From: Oopsacas minuta
Taxonomy: Eukaryota; Porifera; Hexactinellida; Lyssacinosida; Leucopsacidae
DNA: 64,000 nucleotides
Direction: 5' to 3'
Assembly (NCBI GenBank): GCA_024704765.1
Contig: JAKMXF010000347.1
Coordinates: 62,001 to 126,000, forward strand
In this document: positions 45,001 to 57,500 of the stretch, piece after piece
Layout of the letters: each line of letters starts with the position of its first letter
How positions within the stretch are numbered: position 1 is the first letter of the stretch
Notes under the pieces: model-generated
The model's database searches: none
Told to the model about the DNA's origin: nothing
What the model saw: the letters and a program-made list of their open reading frames with translations, nothing else
Position numbers and translations under genes: made by a program

Positions 45001-46815
45001 TACTTTAATTGCAGTTATTAAAACCTAATTGCGATCAAGCTCCTCCCTGTTAAAATATTACCCTCCCTCGAGATATCTGAACTGCAACTTATTAGCGATT
45101 AAAATTTACTATCAAATTTCAGTTGAAGGAATTATGCAAGGTTGTTGTTCTACAGGAGAGGATATCTGCAAAGCTAATTTATTCATACAATTAGCACTTA
45201 CTACAAAGCTTATTATTTATTTGCATTTCAAAGGACCAATTCTGCTCACCACCTGCATAATTAATCATGAATACTACGCTCATAGATACGATAACATAAC
45301 ACCATATGAGTGAATATCACCCACTGCCTGTGTGTCTGTGTATGCTGAAATATGCCAAAATTGTTTCCTTGCCCTCGCGTAATATCGGTTAGGAATATTG
45401 CTTTCATGTTCCTTACCATAAACATTATTTACCAGATGCATAGAAACTGTCCCCAATCAATATAATTAGCTATTTTTTTAATGTCATTATCTCTAAGATT
45501 ATTGTAATATAATACACATTGAAATGCTAAAAAATTGCATAAATTACTGGGTAATAACATGTAAGTAGGGTAGGCAAGTGGTATTTGTGTTCTTACGATT
45601 ATAATAATAATGTATAACCACATTATCATCATGAGGACCATTGTAGCGATATTCCTGAATTCAGCTTTATCTAATTGTAATAATTATCTTTGATCTCTGT
45701 AATCCAGTATGGTGTAGTAGGAGGAACTGTGGAGAATAATGCGCACGTACTATTACCATGTTATGTACAGGCTACGTTTATAATTTTATCCTTAACTTAG
45801 TGGCATGCACTGGAGAAACATGAGCAAGCGAAGTATTATGAGATGGCTAGGACTGAACGGGCTAACCACATGCAATTATACCCAAGTTGGTCGGCTCGAG
45901 ACAATTACGCCTCTAAAACTAAGAGAAAACGGAAGAAGAAGGATGAAGGAATTGGTTAGTTGGCTAATATATTTATCCAATAAATTCGATTTTAGTTTAG
46001 TCAGTAAATGGATTATTTTCTGTGACTTAATCTTGTAAATTCATGACTAGATATCACGCTATAATCTGTGATTATTCATCGCACACATGAATCATTAACT
46101 TGTACAATTACATATGAACTATACAAACTAACACGTAATCTTCACTTGACAAGTGAAGCTTGACAGGTTGAAACGCATGGCAATGATGCAAGAATAATTT
46201 TATGAACTTGTTTCTGTTTTGTAGAAGGAGAGTCTAGGAAGTGTCGTGTGCGTTATAGTGTGGATAATAACAAACTTCCTATATTGTGTAACACTTGCAG
46301 GTAATACATATTATTATTGAGTCATTGTATTCACTAATTAACTGGCTCGTGCATATTTACATTGTATTTCTTGGATAATTTGTAAATAAATGCGAAAATT
46401 CATGTAGCAATCTTCGTTACTATTTTCGTTTCGATCTCTTAGAAATTACTATATTTTGATATATACACCTTTAAATAAACTCTTTCTTAGAAAAAGAAAG
46501 AATAGTGATGGTAATTCAACAGAAAACAACAGTGAGGGGGGTGACGACTACTGTAGATGTGAAACATATGCTACCATCATTTCAGAAACAGTTCATAATA
46601 TATTAGCTAAAAAAGAACAATTCTTATCAGAACCCTGTCCGAATAGTCAAGAGAGATTTAGTAGTCAGGATTCAAAACGTCACGTACTTGATTCACAAGA
46701 TTCCCAATCAACTAGTAGAGACTATGAAAGCGATCAAATACAAACAGACGATGAAGCTGGTACAGTAATCACATCAATTTGCAACCCATCAATTCCCGAA
46801 CAAGAGCTAAACTAG
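36066..46815 (+). CDS. TCF/LEF: TCF/LEF HMG-box transcription factor, at least 9 exons
   Basis: Exons: 36066-36284, 43554-43618, 43684-43943, 44022-44119, 44190-44278, 44550-44705, 45801-45954, 46225-46300, 46491-46815 (stop TAG). Junctions from exon 2 onward keep phase. Exon 1 ends in phase 0 while exon 2 needs one carried base, so an exon inside the 7.3-kb first intron is probably missing. Exon 1 encodes an acidic N-terminus ([14 protein letters not shown]) in the place of the beta-catenin-binding segment. Exons 2-5 are Pro/Ser/Tyr-rich. Exons 6-7 hold the HMG box, exon 8 the C-clamp, exon 9 an acidic, Ser-rich tail. Family role: nuclear effector of Wnt signalling, repressing with Groucho and activating with beta-catenin. 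Only one TCF/LEF type is seen here; vertebrate names cannot be chosen. Confidence 0.9.
36285..43553 (+). other. Long first intron of TCF/LEF
   Basis: 7.27 kb, strongly AT-rich, without any of the inverted-repeat elements that crowd the other non-coding stretches. Small tandem patches only: (GAAAATA)n near 36864-36892 and TTATTTGTATTC twice near 36460. A GC-richer patch at about 40250-40325 stands out. An additional small coding exon is expected somewhere here. Confidence 0.6.
44550..45954 (+). CDS. TCF/LEF: TCF/LEF exons 6-7: HMG box and basic tail
   Basis: [37 protein letters not shown] | [17 protein letters not shown] and [15 protein letters not shown] form a near-canonical TCF HMG box, followed by the basic nuclear-localisation tail KTKRKKKKDEG. 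The intron (44706-45800) falls between the Met and Trp of the box. This box should bind the CTTTGWW Wnt-response core. Confidence 0.95.
46225..46515 (+). CDS. TCF/LEF: TCF/LEF exons 8-9 junction: C-clamp with three of four cysteines
   Basis: Exon 8 reads [12 protein letters not shown] ... LCNTC, matching the KKCRARF ... WCxxC core of the C-clamp. After the junction the sequence is RKRKNSDG, where invertebrate TCFs normally have RRKKKC. The aromatic before the second Cys is also Leu. Three zinc ligands remain; the fourth is not in the expected place. Confidence 0.8.
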
Positions 46816-47278
46816 AATCTCTCGTTCAAATTCAATTATGTCTAGTTCGCTCAAATTGACAATCCAATCTACGTAGAAAGAATATATAAATACGTTCGTT
46901 ATTTTGTATCTAGCATGCAGTTATCACTAATTTTTACTTCATTTTACATCTCATAGGTGTAATACAATGTGTATCTGTGTTCCGCTTGAATGTGCTAATT
47001 CTCTATCAAATGTATGTATTAAATTATACTATCATATATAACTATATTCCTTGGTTTATTAGGGGCTTAATACTTTTTGGTTGGTATTTTGTCTTATTTC
47101 TTTTGGGATTGAAAATTTTATTTTCTACGAATATATTTTCAGTTACTCTTCCATTATAATTATCCTCACATACATTTCAATGGAAATTGACAGGTAAATA
47201 TCTCTGTTTCAATATCACAATTTCCAATTGCTTTGAACTTTCCGTAAATAATTGTCTGGCAAAACTAAAGTTCACACG

Positions 47279-47351
47279 CAGAGGCGGATCAAGGGGAGGG
47301 GTTGTTGGGTTGCAACCCCCCTTTAATATTCCTGGATCCACCCCTGAACTG
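47279..47351. mobile_element. Mini hAT-like MITE, about 73 bp
   Basis: CAGAGGCGGATCAAGGGG and, reverse complemented, the right end CAGGGGTGGATCCAGG. CAGNGGCGGATCCAGG-type ends are typical of hAT elements. The middle GGTTGCAACCCCCC is itself palindromic. Confidence 0.55.
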
Positions 47352-48297
47352 CTTTTACGTATATACTGCACTATGGGACAGTCAAATTTCGTCTTAACAA
47401 TAACTCTAATAGCGTATTATGTATTTAGGTAACATTCTTTGAAAAAATAGATAAATTAAACTATTACCGTGTAAGTACATTAATAACTATCAGCAGATAA
47501 GTATTAATGAGAGTCTACTAAACTTCTAGACTGTAATGTGTAATTAATTCATGTTTGTCGATTTGTTCTTGACAATAAATAAATTGAATTGTTTATCAAG
47601 TTCTAATCTAATCATAGTCTTACCTATTCTAAAAGCGAAAAAGTACGTACAAATACAAAGCAATCTACAGTAGTTATTGGGAGTTTGAGAGTGCTTAAAT
47701 AATATGAATTGTATACCTCTTTATAGATATTTTATGCAATGCAGTCGAATCGTTTTGGCACCGAAAAATGCACGAAAAATAGGTAAAAAGGCCCAATGAG
47801 TTTTATATGTATTATGGAGAAACAAGCACACGCAAAGGCAAAACACCAAAAAAACGAGTTTGACTTTATACATTATAATCTCAGGAGAATAATTTGAAAG
47901 CTGAATACAGTGTTACTAAAAGGAAATTAATTTACAATATAGTAACACTAATTTACGTGAATTATTCTTTCGTACATTTACAGATATGCATTTTGTAAAC
48001 ATGTATTAAGCACAGATAAACCTACAAGACATATTTCAGTGGGTTAACATAATCCTTATATATCATAGATATTACTAATTATTATAGCATCCGTGCGGTT
48101 GTTTGTTCCCAAATCGCTTACTAATTGATTGTAATATTTGTGTTTAGTTTCATGTTTGATATAGCACACAGGATGTTAATGCAAACCTTGTCCCGTTGGT
48201 TTAGGTTAGAGTAAGATTTTATGACGTAATTTCAAAAAAACTCAGCTCTAATAATGGAATGCAAATAACAACTCGAAATACTAGATTTAAAACACTT

Positions 48298-48480
48298 GGA
48301 CTAGCATAGAGGTAGTGGTATTTCTGAGATCTGGGCTCCTTCAGACAGGCGAAGCTCCCAGGATCTCGAGGTTCGAAGGTAATTTGATTCTCATTGCTAC
48401 ATCGGGGTTAATCTATTATAATTGACTTTATTTAAACCAATACATGTACCGTCTGTGACAGGATGACTTAACCATTTGCC
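48298..48480 (+). repeat. Possible tRNA-derived SINE
   Basis: TAGCATAGAGGTAGTGG (48303-48319) resembles a pol III A box. GGTTCGAAGGT (48370-48380) resembles a B box at about tRNA spacing. The stretch between does not fold as a normal tRNA cloverleaf and no 3' acceptor stem is seen, so it is not a functional tRNA gene. A second copy in the window was not found. Confidence 0.4.
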
Positions 48481-48672
48481 TCATCAAATTAGAAACCAGG
48501 GTAATCTTGTATCAAATGAGTTGGTTGCATTACATTGCAGATTGTCGCTATATTGTGCAATCACCTGGTTAGCTGAACAATAGTTATGAGATGTACAGCT
48601 GGGATATTTCCCGGGAGAAGAGTTCACCATTCTCAAGTTTGAATACTAATTACAACAAATATATTGCTCATA

Positions 48673-48789
48673 CAGTAGAACCTCGTTAATACGTACACCA
48701 AGGGATCGTCGAAATTTGTACTCCTTATCCGGAGTACGTATTAACCGGAAATTCGTATTAAATGTGTTCGTATTAACGAGGTTTCACTG
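48673..48789. mobile_element. pogo/Tc1-type MITE, 117 bp
   Basis: Ends CAGTAGAACCTCGTTAATAC and, reverse complemented, CAGTGAAACCTCGTTAATAC; TA at 48671-48672 and 48790-48791. The internal sequence repeats the motif (GTACGTATTAACCGG). A classic short palindromic MITE. Confidence 0.85.
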
Positions 48790-51042
48790 TATAATATTTA
48801 AACTTTAGATAATTACATGTGGTTAGTGTGTATGATATTTTGACGTCACTGAGTAGAATATATATATATACTGGCTACACCAAAATTATCTTTTGGAATA
48901 CAGGGGCTAGCGTCCTTCGCTTAATTGGGACACTTCCTAGGAAGGATTCATGCATCGGATCCAAGCCATAGAGATGTTCCAGAACTTCCACTTAGTCTGG
49001 AACTCTGGTTACTTGAGGCAAACTATTGTGTAGGACGTATCCTATTTAAGAAGGTTGACTGGATCAGTTGGTACTAGATTTATATTCTATATTATTACCG
49101 ACAGCAGATTAATTAATTAATCTCCAATTTGTGGTTTGTTAGTGTTTCACTGAGATTTGATTAACAATGTGGTCGACAAGTTTGGGATATACAAGATGTC
49201 GACAATTATTGTGAAGATGTACAATTGTACAAGACTACTCTCTGATACAATTACAAAGTAATTCCGTGGGGTATAATCTAGCTACTTAATAACTACTTTT
49301 CCACGCTCAATGCTATATATCGAACATACTTCAAACAATTCGACGTGAAATTCTTAATACAGCTGATTATTCAAAGCCGGAGTATAGATATGGTATTATG
49401 CTACCAAACACATTATGGGCGAAATTCGTGTATACACATTGTACAGCTTTCAGTACATTTGTCTCAAAAATTACTAAACCGTAGTTTGAAAATGATACAT
49501 AATTAATGGACTTACACATTAATAATTAATAGTAGAGAAAACTGATCTTGGTACAAATTTGTGTAGAATAACCTTTACAATTTTGTACTAGGGTCATATG
49601 TTTCGTCGCTTGTTGAAACTGTGCCACACCACTGATTAACAGAAATATCTCTAATCTAGCCTATATATGAGCTGACAATTGTATTATTTGATTTGTAATA
49701 ATTTACTGCTATTCTATAAATCATGCGATTGGAGTTTTGTTAACGAAACTTACGAGAGCTCAAAAAGTAATTATCTGTAAAGATTAAGACTACCCTCTTT
49801 CATCTCTCAATTTGGCCACCCGTACGAGTATCCTTATCAGATAGAGATGTTATTGCATAACAGCAGTGAAATAATTGTATTAGCTATTGTAGAGGTAGAG
49901 ATACGTATTTGCTCTAACATAGCGATGAGTAAACTCAGCTCAGTTCAAAGCTAATTAACTGAGTCAAAAAATAATTATAAACTGAGCTGCTAAGGACGAT
50001 ATTGTTACAAATATATGTAATGTATATCTAGAGAGGTATTTATCCTGAAAATATGGCCCTTGAAGCTAAAGTAGAATCTGATAATATCTCCCCTAAAATG
50101 GATTGGCCAAAAGCTATGTACTATGTGTCTCACATATAGAGGGAGCAGTTTTTTTGTCTTCTAATTCCCAATTTTCCATGCCTTACAATCAGGGATGGAT
50201 CTAGGTTCAAACGTCAGGGGCTAGGAGATGGCTAGATAAAACACTGCTTACAATTGGGAGTATAGCAGTGACATTTGTTGTATCTCTAGATAAATGTATT
50301 GATAGTATCAACAATGTGACATCAAGATACCATGTATAACCTATGTACACAATGCTACCCTCTGTTACATTATATTATAAAGTTAATTAAAACATTGCAT
50401 AAATATTGGTAAATTTAATGAAGTAATTGATTAAGATTGAATGATGACTAGAAGATAAAAGAGACACTGTCCAAACTAGAAGTGTAACCAGTGGCAGTCT
50501 TAATACAATTATAATAATGACACAATAAACTGATAAACTCAGTTTGTAGATTGGATACTAGTCATATTCACAGTTGTATAACTTCTTTGTTTAATTCACA
50601 CAATGTTATTATTCAAATATTGGAATCAACCCTTTGAAGTTTCTAAGCTAACTAACGTCAATTAAAATATCCAGTGATTTAATTACTGGTTCACCATCTG
50701 TATGCTGGCTATTTCTTGAAATAGGTTGTTGTATTAACCTGAACAATGTGACTTTCCTGAAAATTGCAGCCATCAGCTTATTAGTTTTATCTCCAACAGG
50801 TGCTATATTCAGTATTATCTATTGCTGCATAATGATGACTACCTATTGCAGTGGTGTCTAAGCATTCTATTTTTATAAGACAGTTCAATTTTCTTTGTAT
50901 TACAAAAGTCTGACATAGGCTATTTATGATATATTCAGGGGCGGATACGGGATATTGGTAAGGAAGGGGCGGGGAAAATTTGGTAGCAGCTTGGAAAAGA
51001 CTTTGAAGACCATGCGGATTTAATTATTTATTTATTATAATA

Positions 51043-51477
51043 CAGTGCAGCCTGAATAAGTGGGGTCTCTATAAATGGTGAACCTATATAAGCGTGGAGT
51101 GGGGAATGTAGAATACATTAAGATTACAATATCTTCCTACGTTATAATTTACCACCCCATTAGTGGGCATGTAAAACTTCAAGAATTATCTATTTTGTGT
51201 TAAATTTTTATTAAAATATACGTATTTATTGCTATTATCAATTGAAATCTAATTCTCAGAAATTATTTCCTACAAAATGTATTCTCAACCAAAACCTTAG
51301 GTGATAGGATCTAATATTATTGAATTTACAGACGTTGGAGCAAGTGACTATATAATTCCACCCAAAATACTCTGGTAAGGGACATTTGCAGTTGAAATTA
51401 TATTTGGGGAATGGGAGCGGGAGGGTATCAGAATATTTGTCGTTCCAACCACCCCCACTTATATAGGTTCTACTTTA
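51043..51477. mobile_element. CAGT-type long-TIR element, copy 2
   Basis: Starts CAGTGCAGCCTGAATAAGTG after TA and ends ACTTATATAGGTTCTACTTT. GAACCTATATAAGCG and GGAGTGGGGAAT inside match the right arm of 32423-32857. No transposase. The right boundary is approximate. Confidence 0.65.
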
Positions 51478-53395
51478 TTAATCTAACAAGTAACAACTAT
51501 GAATTCTAAAATGTTTGAAAACTATGCATTAAGCAGAGTTTGTCTACGTCTGATAAATACTTTGTGCATATATGTGTAGATAATTATTCAATAAAATTCT
51601 TAAGACGAATAAATTTTATACAGGGAAGGGTGAGGAGGCCGATTGATAACGTTTGAACGACCATACAAAACTCGGTTGTATTTTATTCTTAATTACAGAC
51701 AAATATTCAATGAAAAACGAATCTACGTATAAATACAAATATCACAAAATTTCTATAATTACTAGAATGACGATTTCGAGATAATTAGCAATTAAAAGCG
51801 GATCTCATAAAGTTGTTCAATAGATAGGTAAATTTGATTATTAGCGATGTATCTGTATTTTGCAGTTAATCGAGTAATCTAATATTAGAAAGTATGTCCA
51901 TTCAGGTGCTAATTTATTTATCGTATTTGAGGTGAGCTTTTAGCTACGAAGATGCAATCTCATACTCTCAAATACGGATACCTCTAATTTTAGAGTACCA
52001 ATGCTGGTCACCCTCTCCCTGGATGTGGAGATGTGTTGTATAGTCTATATATTCCTTAAAAAGATTCCGTTGGGAATTTCTATTTTATTTGATGTTTTGA
52101 TTGGAAAGTTGGTTTGTTATACCTGATACACCTAAGTATAATTACAAATTCCTATATATGGTAGAGGATAAGGATTTATACAAAAACTCCGTGAGGTAAC
52201 CATGTATATACACCTTTGGGTGTATAAAGCCAAAACACCTCCTGGGCTGAGATGCAGAGCTCTGATGGAGCATAGGTTTGTATCTTAATTAATTTAGTAT
52301 ATCAACAGGGGTGTAAACAGCTAGATTTTAACAGCATTTCACCATCCCTGATATCAAGAAAACGTCAATACTCACAATACCGTTCAATTTCCATAATTAT
52401 GTAACGTTTTAACTGCATTGTGAACACACTCCTCTATGTATTACACACTATTCGCGAAATATCTTCCCCTTCAAAGTACTTAAGACACAATATAACAAAT
52501 AGGACAAACGTATTGGTCATTAAATAAGCTAGAATAATGTCAGATATCTGCTATTTATTCTTAGTTAAATCCAGATCTCGAATCAGCCAGTCATATAACG
52601 TATCATATTTACATACCGTAAATATGACTTGTTCAATATCACGCACTGTCATAAGTTGCTTATCGCCTCTCCCATTAAACATTAAGTAACGTTGAATGAC
52701 CTTTTAGTCTATGAATATGTCTAATGATAGAATGACTTAGAATGTGTCAATCTTCCCAATTAACTGACAAATACATTAGGATATATAAGCAGGCGCGTAG
52801 GATGATGCATGCTATAGTCACGAAGTGTACCTAATGAAATAATCACGCGTGCAGCAGCACGATAATACATCAAGTAATGATCTAATTATCTGTTGCAAAG
52901 GGTAATGAGATTAGTATTACCAATATATTGATCAAAACATTCCATCGAAATATTCAAACTAGGGATAAAAACAAAAGTCTGTACAATAGTAATTCAATTC
53001 TTTAATCTAGCTGCAATCAGCTTTTCTATTTGTTTAGTATGACATTAAATACACGGTTATACGTATTAGGTAATTGTTTGGTGGGAATAGAATGCGAATA
53101 GGTGATAGGATCAGAGGAATTCTCGGTGGACCATGGTCCTAGCTGCCCCTCTTGGGTATGCATAGTGACAAGTCATAGAATTCTGTATAACGACTTTGTA
53201 TTCTATGAGTTTTATTGGTAGCAACATATTACAAATCCACGCTAGGCCCCATGTTTACGTCACTAAGGGGTTGCTACATATCCTAGCAACATACGTATGT
53301 TGTTAGTTACTACGAATAACGATCCATTATTTAGTTCGTTTAATCTTGCATATACGTACTAGGTGTATACGCATTACAATACATTAGTCTAATTA

Positions 53396-53683
53396 ATGTT
53401 AGGGAAAATACTAATCTACTTGAAGGGATCACACTTCTTCCGAGTGGGACTACCCATGATATCGCTGTGTCTTATTGGTACACACGGATTAAAGTTCTAC
53501 CAAGAAATAAGATATGAAGAGAAAGAGTCTAGACAGAGAATTCTAACTGGGAAAGAAATGATAAATCTAACAAAATCAAATAGAAAACAGCTTAGCTTAG
53601 AGAGTGAGTATGAACGTATGATGAAGAAGGTTGATCTTACTACTTACAAAAACAAACGTGTACCCAGACCATGGAAGGAATAG
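53396..53683 (+). CDS. COX16: COX16, cytochrome c oxidase assembly factor
   Basis: 95 aa, single exon, ATG at 53396. One hydrophobic segment (about 17-32, VGLPMISLCLIGTHGL) follows a basic N-terminus. Then FYQEIRYE, the hallmark SLESEYERM (67-75) and NKRVPRPWKE at the C-terminus, all in the order of human COX16. Family role: inner mitochondrial membrane protein that helps load copper and assemble COX2 into complex IV. Slightly shorter than the human 106 aa. Confidence 0.9.
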   Translation: MLGKILIYLKGSHFFRVGLPMISLCLIGTHGLKFYQEIRYEEKESRQRILTGKEMINLTKSNRKQLSLESEYERMMKKVDLTTYKNKRVPRPWKE

Positions 53684-54530
53684 AATACTGTTTTATTTGA
53701 TGTTATTATAATATTATTTCACAAAATATATGAATTAAAATACGAGTAACAAAATTATGGGAATTCAAGTTGAGATCATTCTAAATTGGCCGAAAAAGAT
53801 TGCTCGTAAAATGAGATGATGTTAGTAGTAAATATTTCTAGAATCAACCATACAGCATATGGTAGGGGATTTCAAAAAGTGATTGGAATATCGTTTGGTT
53901 CTTTAGTCTATATATTACAGTAAACCCCGTTATAACGAAGTGCTTCTTTACTTCATATAGCTTGAAAGTAATTGATTTACTCCACTTACAACGCAATAAA
54001 ACCGGGTCCCGAGTAGTTTACTGTATTTATATATATCGTGTTCTCGACCAATAAATAATCAAAACTTGTCTGTTAATATATTAGCAGGGAGATTTATTTA
54101 TTTCCCAATTCAGTAGTGTTTGCCAATTAGCAAGGGAAATTCATGAATGCTCTACACTCTACAGTCTATAAACTTTTAAATATTATCCAGAAATATTGTT
54201 GCATAGCCAATGATTGTTGACATTAGGCAAATACAAGGCAGTCCCAGGAGGGATTTGAAAATCTTGCCCCCAGTCCGGTCCCAGTTTTGCCAGATCCTCA
54301 GATCACCACTGATCAGTATATAATAAGATTGCAACATCCTGGGACCGCCCTTGGTTAATACGTAATATATTGATAAATGCACTCTTCTATTTTATAATTT
54401 GTGAAAATAACAATAGTAACAACAAACTCGTAATATACAATACAAATACATATACGCACATCTCATCCCTGGAATAATCGATATTCAATCAAATACGAAA
54501 GTGTAAATCACAAGTGTGAATGAAAGCTGA
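53684..54530. other. Convergent intergenic gap, COX16 to MROH1
   Basis: 850 bp containing the 3' ends of both genes and one MITE. Nothing else is supported. Confidence 0.6.
53918..54023. mobile_element. pogo/Tc1-type MITE, 106 bp
   Basis: Starts CAGTAAACCCCGTTATAACG and ends GGGTCCCGAGTAGTTTACTG; TA at 53916-53917 and 54024-54025. Confidence 0.78.
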
Positions 54531-57500
54531 CTAATAGTTAGCTAGCAGACTAATCGCATAAGCACATCCTACCCGTACCTCAGGTATACTGTCATGCAGG
54601 AGACCTATCAGAGCCTCAGAGACCTGTTCACTCGATATCCCCTCTTGGAGATCTCGCGGAATGTGGTAGAGCATGAATCCGACAAAAAGCGCAGCATTTG
54701 CTCTAACATCAGGCCACACACTCTTGAAGAAGAGAGTAGCACTCAGAGTGAAGAAGTTGAGTTTATTAGGGAATGCTATAGCTAGTTTTTTAGTAAGGCC
54801 ATCTAAGAATTCCCCATAAATAATCTGCTTATTAGAAGATAAGTGTTTCTGGAACATTTGGTTAACATCCTCATTACCAATTAGAGGACCTACTTTGCAT
54901 AGAGTCTGTTTACAAGCAGACACTACACTCTGCTCGTTCTCATTCATGTGTACTAGTATAGTCACTAGATTAGAGAATATCTGCTCTAAATAAGGATCCT
55001 TAGAAGGCCCATCTCCGAACTGAGACAAGTCTCCGAATAGTGTGAATGCAGCTGTCCTCACCCCTGGGAGAGACTTCTCAAAACACGGTCGTATCCTTAA
55101 GATTATATTAACCAAGATAGGTCTAACATGTCCCTCGTCTATTTTAGCTATAATCTTGCTGAGCCCGCTCATTGCTTCCATAGTAATATAGTCATCAGGA
55201 TCTTCCTTATCATCCATGCCTGACATCATAGCAGATAGTACTGTAGTAGAGAATGTCTGTACAAGCTGCTGGTTGTGTGACGCTATATTACCCAGACCTC
55301 TTATACACAGCATACGGACTGTGTAGTGAGAATCTACTAGTCTACCGAGGAGACTGTTGATCAGCTGTTCCACAAGATCCTTCTTTATCACCTCCTCCTC
55401 TCCCTGTTGTACTATACCCATTGCTTGTTGGTTGATAAGCTCCGCGAAGAATGCTGTACTAACAATACGAAAAGGATCGTATATACTACTGAGTGCGGAA
55501 TTTAACACGTGTACAGTTTTAGGAATAAATCCAGAAGCATGTAGTGAGAATGCTCTAGCTAGCTCTGTTATACCCTCAGGATACGTGAATCCTCCTTCTA
55601 ACAGACTCCAATAAGACTGGCTATCCATTAAACTGATTATAGTGTCCTGACTAGCTGCAGTTAACAGTATACGAAATGTATTGAGAGTCTCTTGTATGGG
55701 AGAGTCCGTATCCTTTCCTTTAACTTTCTCTGAACTTTGACCTTCTATCATAGCACACACCCCTATACGAGTAATCATCTGTGAGAAGAGACGTGGGTAG
55801 TGCTCCAGGATAAGCCCCTCCATCTCATCTAGAGGGAACAGCTGAGCGAATACGCACACCACTGCTCTAGGCTTGGGAGTACTCAAGACCCTGACTACCC
55901 CTCCCTCATTCTTCTCCTGATACGGTAGACTCCTGTCCAATGTATCCATCAGTACATCTAGCAGAGGTTTAGCCAGACTGGGCTCTCTAGCTAGACATTG
56001 CCAGGAATCTATCATTTCCTGAGTCAGCTGATTAGATCTATCCAGCAGGTGAGCTACTATAGGCTGTAGATGATATGTAGTGTATGTCCTGATGCATCTG
56101 AGTGTGCCTGTTCTATTCTGTCCTGGAGGAAGCTTGCTCAGCTGATCCAGCAAGCTGTCTAGGATCTGAGAGAGAGGTGCTAGCAAGGATTGACCTTTGA
56201 CCTTTAGAGTTTGATTAAGTACAACCACAGCACCTGAAGCACTACTAGCTTCAGCATCCATCAATCCTTCTATAGTTACCCCGATGAAGCTAAGCACCAT
56301 ACTATCTGGTAGTTTTCTAGCTAGTACCTTACCCAGATCACTAGCTAGATTAAACAAGCCATCTTCGTTATCAGCACGTCCCATTAAGATAGATAGAGCC
56401 TCAATATACTGATCCTTGAGGTCAGGATTAATACCCATGTATCTGTTATTAATCAGGAGTAACAGCTGTATGGAGCGTAAACAATCTGATCTGACGCACA
56501 ATAAGGGGTCAGTAGCCTTTGGTACCAGGTACCCTAACAGCTCTGGGAGACAGGAGAAAGGGGACTGGTCTGTAGAGGGCGAGGATTGTCCTCCCTGTCT
56601 ACCCTCTCTAGATTGTGTGAGATTATCTAAGTATTCTAGTAATACACATTTCCATAGAGAAGCTGCACGCATCTTGAGGGGGTGAGGCTGTGAGAGGTAA
56701 GGCAAGAAACTCCTAAACATCTCAATTAGGTTATCAGTATTAGGTTTCTTCTTCAGAAGTTCTTTCAAGAAGCTGTTAATATCCGTCATGACGTCATTAA
56801 ACAGCTGATCAATAGAACCAGTGAATACATCTTTCTTAGAAGGTATCATCATCTGTGTGTCGGGTAGAGCTATAACATATTCAAACACTGTATTAGTAAT
56901 ATCAGTCTGTTCTTGTGCCTGTAGAGGTGGGTCTAGCTTAACTAGTGTAGTTAGAGCCTGTATACAGAGAGACCTTGTGTCCGTGAGGATAATAGACTTA
57001 CTCTCCTGTTTGATGTATGTTTGTAGATGCTTGATTAGATCCATTCTGTGTGTAAAATCACATGTATTCTCTCCTAAATGAGATGGATGTAGTGCTCTAC
57101 CTATAAGCTCTATCGTCTTAATAAGACTGTGTTTAACTGCTGGGTCTTTAATATTATTAAAGTGTGGGTTAATATTTCGTATTATAGTTACTTCAATACG
57201 AGAGGGGATGAGAGCAGGGGGAGCGTATAAACTAGAAAATCCGTAGCATAACATTACAGTGCTCTTAATCCTCTCTACATCAGCTTCTGATTTATCCTTA
57301 GTTAGACCGAATAATCCAGTGCTTTTACGTACCATATCCTGTGATGATATTTGTTCTAGTTTCTCTAGAATTGTGTCCAGATGTGAAGCAGCTGATATAC
57401 CATAACCACATGCTAATCCTTCCCTCTCTACCTGTTTAATATGTCTAACTGTATTAAACATAGCAGTCAGCTGTTCTTGTAAAAATACTTTATTAGTTGT

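Larger units (their letters stand above)
46816..53395. other. Large intergenic region, TCF/LEF to COX16
   Basis: 6.6 kb, no supported gene. Holds a mini hAT-like MITE (47279-47351), a possible tRNA-derived SINE (48298-48480), a TA-flanked MITE (48673-48789) and a long-TIR element (51043-51477). Further hAT-end-like fragments (GGGATGGATCTAGG near 50194, CAGGGGCGGATACGGG near 50937) are visible. Confidence 0.6.

Noticed and set aside
48298-48385. tRNA gene
   Set aside because: Box-like motifs only; no acceptor stem or cloverleaf.
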